Positions 43,004-50,872 of a stretch of 50,872 bases of DNA are shown piece by piece. A model generated the notes under the pieces. The model was not told the origin of the DNA. It did no database searches and worked only from the letters and a program-made list of their open reading frames with translations. The position numbers and the translations under genes are program-made. The first letter of the stretch is position 1; each line of letters starts with the position of its first letter. The DNA is from Geodermatophilus obscurus (GTDB taxonomy: Bacteria; Actinomycetota; Actinomycetes; Mycobacteriales; Geodermatophilaceae), in contig NZ_FRDM01000028.1 in assembly GCF_900143215.1 (NCBI RefSeq), positions 1 to 50,872 on the forward strand, given 5' to 3'.

Positions 43004-43333
43004 CCCGCGCTTCGGCCCCTACAGCGGTCGCGGCCCCCCCATCGCCCCGGGCTCACCCATCCAGGCGGAACGCTTCGAGGTGGTGGGTCAGCACCGAGGA
43101 TCGTCAGGGCGCTGCTCCGACGCCGCCTCACCGCCCCGGCGACCACTGAGCACGATGCGGTGGTCCGGGACCGGTTCCCCGACACCCTCTCGGACACGCA
43201 TCGGGGCTGATCGCCGCGCGCCGAAGGCTCGACCGCGACCGCGCAGGACTCGAACCTCGCCGCCACTGCTGGACGTGGGCCCGCGTCGTGCTCCGGCCGC
43301 TGACGCTCGAGCCCCTTCGAACCGGGGCGGCCG

Positions 43334-43369
43334 CGGCGCCTCGTCCAGGAGCGGCGCCTCGTCCAGGAG
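43334..43369. repeat. 18-bp perfect tandem duplication
   Basis: CGGCGCCTCGTCCAGGAG occurs twice head-to-tail at 43334-43351 and 43352-43369 in non-coding DNA about 125 bp before the ECF41-type promoter. Confidence 0.9.
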
Positions 43370-43494
43370 GCACGGGTCTGGGCGGCCGACCGCGCCGAGG
43401 ACGGTCAGCCCGAGCTCTCGTCCTCGATCGGCAGGCGGTCGTCCTGACGGCCGAGAGGCGCTCTCATCGGTGGACACGTGCGCCGGGACCTCGA

Positions 43495-43522
43495 TGTCAC
43501 AGATGGCCGTCGCTGTCTCGTC
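43495..43522 (+). promoter_or_regulatory. ECF41-type promoter of the epimerase-sigJ operon
   Basis: TGTCACA at 43495-43501 and CGTC at 43519-43522 are separated by 17 bp. This matches the described ECF41 promoter (-35 TGTCACA, -10 CGTC). It lies 43 bp before the epimerase start, and the sigma factor is the next gene, so the operon should be autoregulated. The same arrangement recurs at 45811-45838. Confidence 0.8.
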
Positions 43523-43564
43523 ACTGGACTGAGAGCCGATCCTCGGAACAGGAAGGTGATGGTC

Positions 43565-44494
43565 ATGCGGGTGTTCGTGGCCGGTGGCACCGGGGTCATG
43601 GGGCGGCGGCTGGTGCCGCTGCTGGTGGCCCGGGGCCACCAGGTGACCGCTACGACGACGGGCTCGGGCCACGTGGGCCTGCTGGAGCAGCTGGGCGCCG
43701 ATGGTGTCGTGATGGACGGGCTGGATGCGGTGTCGGTCGGTGAGGCCGTGGCAGCCGCCCGGCCGGACGTGATCGTGCACCAGATGACCGCGATCAGCCC
43801 CGCTCACGCCGGCAAGCCCGACATGAAGCACATGGATCGGTTCTTCGCCACCACGAACCGGCTGCGCACCGAGGGGACCGACCACCTGCTGGCCGCGGCC
43901 GAGGCGACCGGCGTCTCCCACGTCGTCGCCCAGGGCCACGCCGGTTGGAACGGGATCCGCGAGGGCGGATGGGTCAAGACCGAGGAGGACCCGCTGGACC
44001 CAGGCCCGCCGAGCATGCGCAAGGGGATGGCGGCGATGCGCCACCTCCAGGACGTCGTCGTCGAGGCCGGCGGCGCGGTACTGCGATACGGCGGGTTCTA
44101 CGGGCCGGGTGCCACCGACGACGTGGTCGAGCTGGTGCGCAGGCGGCAGTTCCCGCTCGTCGGGGGCGGCACCGGCTACAGCTCGTGGGTACACCTCGAC
44201 GACGCGGCGAGCGCGACCGTCCTGGCCGTGGAGCAGAAGGCGACCGGCGTGTTCAACATCGTCGACGACGAACCGGCGCCGGCCAGCGAGTGGCTGCCCT
44301 ACCTGGCTGCGTGCACGGGCGCGAAGCGGCCCCTGCGGATCCCCACGTGGCTGGCCAGGCTGCTGGCCGGGGACGTGGCGGTGACGATGATGACCGAGGG
44401 GCGCGGCTTCTCCAACGCCAAGGCCAAGCGCGAGCTCGGCTGGGAGCTGCGGTACCCCTCGTGGCGGCAGGGCTTCAAGGAAGGGTTGCCATGA
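43565..44494 (+). CDS. NAD(P)-dependent epimerase/dehydratase (ECF41 partner oxidoreductase)
   Basis: An extended SDR/NAD-epimerase-type protein of 309 aa. MRVFVAGGTGVMGRRLVPLLVARGH is the Rossmann fold with TGxxGxxG-like spacing, and NIVDDEP, HLDDAASATV and RELGWELRYPSWRQGF are family blocks. The usual YxxxK is replaced in part, so activity needs proof. ECF41 sigma genes are commonly linked to a carboxymuconolactone decarboxylase, oxidoreductase or epimerase (COE) gene; this is that partner. ATG 43565 is 9 nt after AGGAAGG; ATG 43559 is an alternative. Its stop overlaps the sigma factor start. Confidence 0.87.
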   Translation: MRVFVAGGTGVMGRRLVPLLVARGHQVTATTTGSGHVGLLEQLGADGVVMDGLDAVSVGEAVAAARPDVIVHQMTAISPAHAGKPDMKHMDRFFATTNRLRTEGTDHLLAAAEATGVSHVVAQGHAGWNGIREGGWVKTEEDPLDPGPPSMRKGMAAMRHLQDVVVEAGGAVLRYGGFYGPGATDDVVELVRRRQFPLVGGGTGYSSWVHLDDAASATVLAVEQKATGVFNIVDDEPAPASEWLPYLAACTGAKRPLRIPTWLARLLAGDVAVTMMTEGRGFSNAKAKRELGWELRYPSWRQGFKEGLP

Positions 44495-45414
44495 CCCGGG
44501 CCGAGGAGTTCGAGGAGCTGCGATCGCTGCTGTTCGCGATCGCCTACCGGATCCTCGGCAGCGTGAGCGAGGCCGAGGACGCGGTCCAGGAGACCTGGCT
44601 GCGTTACCAGGCCTCCCCGACACGACCCACGTCGACCAAGGCCTTCCTCTCGGCCGTCGTCACGCGGATCTCCATCGACGTGCTGCGCTCGGCCCGCGTG
44701 CGGCGGGAGGAGTACGTCGGGCAGTGGCTCCCCGAGCCGCTGCTCGACGACCCCTACGAGGATCCGGCGCGCTCGGCGGAGTTGGCCGACTCGGTGTCGA
44801 TGGCGGCCCTGTTGCTGCTCGAGCGGCTCAGCCCGCTCGAGCGGGCGGTCTTCGTGCTGCGGGAGGTGTTCGGGTTCGGCTTCCCCGAGGTCGCGTCGGC
44901 GGTGGGGAGGTCGGAGTCGGCGTGCCGCCAGCTCGCGGTGCGGGCGCGCCGCCACATGGACGCCGGGCGCCCCCGGTTCGAGGCCGACCGGCGGGAACGC
45001 GAGGAGCTCGCCGAGCGGTTCTTCGACGCCTTCAGGGACGGCGACGTCGACCGGCTGCGGGAGCTGCTCGCCGCCGACGTCCAGCTGGTCGGGGACGGCG
45101 GCGGGAGGGCCCCGCAGTTGGCCAGGGCCGTCGTCGGCGCCGCGAAGGTGGCCCGACTGCTCGCCGCCATCGTCCCGCCGATGGCCCGGATCCACGTGAC
45201 GTTCGAGCCGCACGAGATCAACGGCCAGCCGGGCGCCATCTTCCGCGACCGGAACGGCAAGGTCCTCCACACCTGGACGCTCGACATCCTCGACGGGCGG
45301 ATCCAGACGATCCACTCGCTGATCAACCCCGACAAGCTCGCGCACCTGGGTCCGGTGGCGGACGCCTGGGCCGTCGCCCGCGAGGCGAACCAGGCACGCC
45401 GGCTCACGGATTGA
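44491..45414 (+). CDS. sigJ: ECF41 RNA polymerase sigma factor (SigJ-like)
   Basis: The 307-aa protein has sigma region 2 (AYRILGSVSEAEDAVQETWLRYQ) and region 4 (LSPLERAVFVLREVFGFGFPEVASAVGRSESACRQLAVRARRH). A C-terminal SnoaL/NTF2-like domain then replaces a separate anti-sigma factor. All three ECF41 hallmarks are present: WLPEPL in the linker, DGGG in the SnoaL domain and NPDKL near the end. In this group the extension tunes sigma activity. ATG 44491 overlaps the epimerase stop by 4 bp. The two ECF41-type promoters in this window are its likely targets. Confidence 0.94.
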   Translation: MTRAEEFEELRSLLFAIAYRILGSVSEAEDAVQETWLRYQASPTRPTSTKAFLSAVVTRISIDVLRSARVRREEYVGQWLPEPLLDDPYEDPARSAELADSVSMAALLLLERLSPLERAVFVLREVFGFGFPEVASAVGRSESACRQLAVRARRHMDAGRPRFEADRREREELAERFFDAFRDGDVDRLRELLAADVQLVGDGGGRAPQLARAVVGAAKVARLLAAIVPPMARIHVTFEPHEINGQPGAIFRDRNGKVLHTWTLDILDGRIQTIHSLINPDKLAHLGPVADAWAVAREANQARRLTD

Positions 45415-45927
45415 CTCGACAACGAGACGGCCAGCGCAAGAGCCCAGCACCTGCGGACCCCGGCGAGCCCATCGAGACGCTGCCGGGACGTCAGCTGCTT
45501 CTCCCACAGCAGACGGAGCTCCCGTCTCCCACCGGGACAGCCAGCTCTGCGCGATGGGTGGCGTAACCGACGCGGCCCTCGACAGCTGCCCGGAGTACGT
45601 CGGTGTCTCCGAGCCGCCTCGGCGACCTCGAGCTCAGCGAATCCGGAGCAGGCCTGGTCAGTGCCTCGTCTCCCGTCACCTGCACCGGCTCCCTGGCACC
45701 TGAACGAAGATCGACCTCGCAAGCAGAACCCTCATGAACCCGCTCTGCGAGGGGCCGGCAGGACCCCAGGTCCGGTGGTGAGCACCTTCGAACCGACCGC
45801 CGCGTCCCGATGTCACAGACGGACCGGGTTGCCTCGTCCCAGGTTCGAAGCCGTGACGCCGGGTTCCGGTCGGGTCCCCTCCAACTGAGGCGGCCCGGAT
45901 CACCGACACATCGCCAGGAGAGAACTC
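45415..45927. other. 513-bp region upstream of the DoxX gene
   Basis: No gene is recognised. The only clear element is the ECF41-type promoter at 45811-45838. No hairpin terminator is visible after sigJ, so some read-through into the DoxX unit is possible. Confidence 0.45.
45811..45838 (+). promoter_or_regulatory. second ECF41-type promoter, before the DoxX-like gene
   Basis: TGTCACA at 45811-45817 and CGTC at 45835-45838 are again 17 bp apart. The bases just around the -35 (CGATGTCACAGA) are identical to those at the epimerase promoter. It is 89 bp upstream of the DoxX-like start, which places the DoxX-membrane protein pair under the same sigma factor. Confidence 0.78.
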
Positions 45928-46311
45928 ATGAACCTCACCCTGTGGATCGCTGCCGGACTGCTGGCCGCAGTCGCTCTGGCCGGCGGCATCAGCAAGACGT
46001 TCGTGCCCAAGGCGAAGCTGGCTGCGGCCCACGGCGGTGAATGGACCGCAGGTGCCAGTGTCGGTTTCGTCAAGACCCTCGGTGTGCTCGAGCTACTGGC
46101 TGCAGTTGGCCTGATCCTGCCTGCCATCGTCGACATCGCACCGGTGATGGTGCCGGTGACTGCCGTGTGCTGGATCTTGCTCATGGTCGGCGCGATGATC
46201 ACTCATGGCCGCCTCGGCCAGTTCAAACTCGTGATGCTGAACGTGGTCTATCTCGCGCTCGCCGCCTTCATCGCCTGGGGTCGCTTCGGTCCTGAACCCT
46301 TCGCGGGCTGA
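45928..46311 (+). CDS. DoxX-like membrane protein
   Basis: A 127-aa protein with four hydrophobic segments: LWIAAGLLAAVALAGGISK, a second around FVKTLGVLELLAAVGLILP, a third in MVPVTAVCWILLMVGAMITH and a fourth in LVMLNVVYLALAAFIAW. GGISKTFVPK and ITHGRLGQ fit the DoxX_2 family. Such proteins are frequent ECF41 neighbours and are thought to act in redox or detoxification at the membrane, without firm biochemistry. AGGAGAG is 6 nt upstream. The next membrane protein gene starts 10 bp later. Confidence 0.85.
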   Translation: MNLTLWIAAGLLAAVALAGGISKTFVPKAKLAAAHGGEWTAGASVGFVKTLGVLELLAAVGLILPAIVDIAPVMVPVTAVCWILLMVGAMITHGRLGQFKLVMLNVVYLALAAFIAWGRFGPEPFAG

Positions 46312-46321
46312 CGAGGACCAC

Positions 46322-49227
<2,906 letters not shown>

Positions 49228-49240
49228 GCGGAGCGGACGC

Positions 49241-49912
49241 TCAGCCGCCGCGCGTGCCGGACGACGAGCCGCGCAGCTCGGTGGCCAGGACCGCTGCCTG
49301 GGTGCGCCGCTCCAGGCCGAGCTTGGCCAGCAGGTGGGAGACGTAGTTCTTCACCGTCTTCTCGGCGAGGAACATGCGCTCGCCGATCTGCCGGTTCGTC
49401 AGGCCCTCGCCGATCAGCTCCAGCACGGTGCGCTCCTGTTCGCTGAGCGCAGCCAGCGGACCGGCCGGCTCGGCGGCCCGGCGCAGTCGTTCCATCACCG
49501 CGGTCGCCGCGGTGGGGTCCAGCAGTGAGCCCCCGGCCGCCACGGCCCGCACGCCGCTGACGAGGTCCTGGCCGAGGATCTGCTTGAGCAGGTAGCCCGA
49601 GGCGCCGGCCATGATTGCCTCGAAGAGGGCCTCGTCGTCGCTGTAGCTCGTGAGCATGATGACCTTGAGCTCGGGCATCCTCGACCGCAGCTCGCGGCAG
49701 ACCGAGACGCCGTCCCCGTCGGGCAGCCGGACGTCGAGGATCGCGACGTCCGGCACGAGGGCGGGCACCCGGGCCAGGGCCTCCGAGGCGTTCTTCGCCT
49801 CGCCAACCACCCTGATGCCCGGGTCGCCCTGGAGGACGTCGGCCACACCGCGGCGGACCACCTCGTGGTCGTCGAGCAGGAAGACCCCGATTCCACCGGT
49901 TCCCTCTGCCAC
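49241..49912 (-). CDS. devR: DevR/DosR-like response regulator, NarL family
   Basis: The 223-aa protein has a receiver domain ([32 protein letters not shown] with the phospho-Asp, [19 protein letters not shown]) and a LuxR-type HTH ([55 protein letters not shown]). The HTH is nearly the same as that of mycobacterial DevR, and the gene converges with a DevS-like kinase (13 bp between stops). In mycobacteria DevR switches on the dormancy regulon in hypoxia. The start is GTG 49912, which has AGGA very close upstream, so spacing is poor. Confidence 0.91.
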   Translation of the reverse strand: MAEGTGGIGVFLLDDHEVVRRGVADVLQGDPGIRVVGEAKNASEALARVPALVPDVAILDVRLPDGDGVSVCRELRSRMPELKVIMLTSYSDDEALFEAIMAGASGYLLKQILGQDLVSGVRAVAAGGSLLDPTAATAVMERLRRAAEPAGPLAALSEQERTVLELIGEGLTNRQIGERMFLAEKTVKNYVSHLLAKLGLERRTQAAVLATELRGSSSGTRGG

Positions 49913-50220
49913 TCCTCATCCCCTCCCTCGCAGCACAGCCACGGCGACTCCCCGCCAGCACCGTGGCTGTGCTGGTCCCCGGGTCAGGCTAGGCGCTGGG
50001 GCCACCGATCCGAGCAGGGTCGGAGGTCCCGTCCCGGCGGGGGGCATCCTCCCCGGGTCCCCGCCGGTCCCCACCACCGTGGGCACGGACGGCGGGCACG
50101 GCGGCCGGCAGCACGGCAGGGACCTCGGTCACCCGCGCGGCGGTCCCGGCATTCCGGTGGGGCGGCCCGGTGCGCCACGGCCACGGCCGGTCAGCCCGCC
50201 GCCGCGCCGGCCACTCCGGC
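49913..50220. other. intergenic region with hairpin, upstream of devR-like gene
   Basis: No gene is recognised. It holds the 14-bp inverted repeat at 49931-49974 and very GC-rich DNA. It should contain the promoter of the response regulator and the end of the upstream membrane-protein transcript. Confidence 0.45.
49931..49974 (-). promoter_or_regulatory. perfect 14-bp inverted repeat just upstream of devR-like gene
   Basis: CAGCACAGCCACGG (49931-49944) pairs perfectly with CCGTGGCTGTGCTG (49961-49974) across a 16-nt loop. It lies 19-62 bp before the response regulator start on the minus strand and 247 bp after the stop of the upstream gene. It may be a terminator for that gene, or an operator or 5' leader hairpin for the regulator. 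It does not match the DevR-box consensus. Confidence 0.65.
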
Positions 50221-50872
50221 TCACCGCTCGGTCCCCGGGGTGGTGCCGGCCTGCGGCGCGTCCGCCGGCGCATGCCGCGGCGCGGGCGGCGCCGGGGGTG
50301 CGGCGAGGGGGCCGGCGGCCGGAGGCGGCGGCGGGCCGTACGGCGCGGAAAACGGCCCGGCCGGGCCGGACCGGGCCGACCGCACCGCCAGCGCGACGAG
50401 CAGCGCACCCACGACGGCCAGCAACCCGCCGAGGACGAGCAGCCCGGACCAGATCCACGGCAGCGCGGGCACCGTGACGCCGGCGCGCGCGTCGACGTCC
50501 ACGCCCGCCGAGCCGTCGGCGCGCAGCACCACGACCGTCCAGTCGCCGTCCGACGGCGTCCACTGCAGGGTCTGGGTGCCGGTCCCCTCGGTCCGGGCGA
50601 CCCAGAAGTCCGCGTCCCCGGGAAGGGCGGCCGGTGCGCCGCCGGGAATCTCGCTGGGAACCCCGAGGCCGCCGTCGGAGCCGAGCTCGCCGACCCGGCC
50701 GTGCCCGACCCCGGCCAGGTACCGGGCGGCGTCCGCGGATCGCGCCATGCCGATGAACAGGCCGGTCGCGGGGTCGGCCGCGGTGGCCTGGACGCGGACG
50801 TCGCCGATGAACCGGTCGACGACCCACTCGTCCCCGGCGGTGTCGAGGGTGATGTCGTCGACGGTCAGCGCG
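50221..50872 (-). CDS. membrane-anchored hypothetical protein, 5' end outside the window
   Basis: The frame continues without a stop to the window edge, so the true start is beyond 50872 and at least 216 residues are seen here. The N-terminal part is soluble and beta-rich (LTVDDITLDTAGDEWVVDRF, QTLQWTPSDGDWTVVVLRADGS). One transmembrane helix follows (IWSGLLVLGGLLAVVGALLV), then a cytoplasmic Pro/Ala-rich tail (SAPYGPPPPPAAGPL). This pattern, an exported sensor-like domain with a Pro-rich tail, is common in actinobacteria. I do not recognise the family. An ATG at 50748 is internal and should not be taken as the start. Confidence 0.7.
   Translation of the reverse strand, partial: ALTVDDITLDTAGDEWVVDRFIGDVRVQATAADPATGLFIGMARSADAARYLAGVGHGRVGELGSDGGLGVPSEIPGGAPAALPGDADFWVARTEGTGTQTLQWTPSDGDWTVVVLRADGSAGVDVDARAGVTVPALPWIWSGLLVLGGLLAVVGALLVALAVRSARSGPAGPFSAPYGPPPPPAAGPLAAPPAPPAPRHAPADAPQAGTTPGTER

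Larger units (their letters stand above)
43004..43564. other. 561-bp upstream region of the ECF41 operon
   Basis: No gene is recognised. It contains an 18-bp perfect tandem duplication (43334-43369) and the ECF41-type promoter at 43495-43522, both listed separately. Frames in both directions are Arg/Pro-rich shadows. Confidence 0.45.

Noticed and set aside
49931..49974. The inverted repeat as a DevR box
   Set aside because: The known DevR box is built around GGGACT-AGTCCC-like half sites; this dyad (CAGCACAGCCACGG) does not resemble it.

Overview
The window is high-GC DNA with frequent GTG starts, GGAGG-type ribosome binding sites and tightly overlapping genes. That, plus an ECF41 sigma factor, a DevR/DevS-like pair and RGCVC and CsbD small proteins, points to an actinobacterium. 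A member of the Geodermatophilaceae (Blastococcus/Modestobacter/Geodermatophilus type) is my best guess, from protein style only.

Region 1 (1-18.5 kb) is a purine-to-glycerate catabolic island. An IS1380-type element (3-1661) closes its left edge, ending 1 bp from the stop codon of ureidoglycine aminohydrolase. The minus strand, read from 12.1 kb leftwards, carries allantoinase, a 120-aa allantoicase remnant, OHCU decarboxylase, 5-hydroxyisourate hydrolase, uricase and an NCS2 purine permease with a strong hairpin after it. Then come a deletion scar of a pyruvate dehydrogenase operon, malic enzyme, a BCP peroxiredoxin, an 83-aa pyruvate kinase N-terminus, an HpcH/HpaI-type lyase and AllE. The plus strand diverges from the same 430-bp promoter region with hydroxypyruvate isomerase, tartronate semialdehyde reductase, glyoxylate carboligase, glycerate 2-kinase, a free-standing allophanate-hydrolase C-domain protein and a GntR/FCD regulator. 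Together these take urate to glyoxylate and glyoxylate to phosphoglycerate, with C3/C4 genes alongside. Allantoate amidohydrolase is not in the window.

Region 2 (18.5-21 kb) has no gene I can recognise and looks degraded. Region 3 (21-41.5 kb) holds unrelated units: alditol-oxidase-like flavoprotein, cyclopropane fatty acid synthase, CsbD, an alpha/beta hydrolase fragment, a MEMO1 plus radical SAM (AmmeMemoRadiSam) pair, a MEDS/HATPase anti-sigma-type protein, a large acyl-CoA dehydrogenase, a single-domain response regulator, a lipoprotein, a frameshifted CPBP protease, a TmpA-like membrane reductase, a methyltransferase divergent from a 1025-aa AAA ATPase regulator, and an AI-2E-family transporter.

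Region 4 (41.7-50.9 kb) holds an ArsR regulator, an RGCVC small protein and an ECF41 module. The ECF41 module is an epimerase overlapping sigJ, then a DoxX-like gene and a membrane protein. Two matching ECF41-type promoters (TGTCACA-N17-CGTC) stand upstream of the two transcription units. A DevS-like GAF histidine kinase convergent with a DevR-like regulator and a truncated membrane protein finish the window.

Two themes stand out. One is the number of genes reduced to in-frame or scarred remnants (aceE/lpd, pyruvate kinase, allantoicase, hydrolase, UspA, CPBP). The other is the ECF41 regulon, which can be read directly from its promoters.
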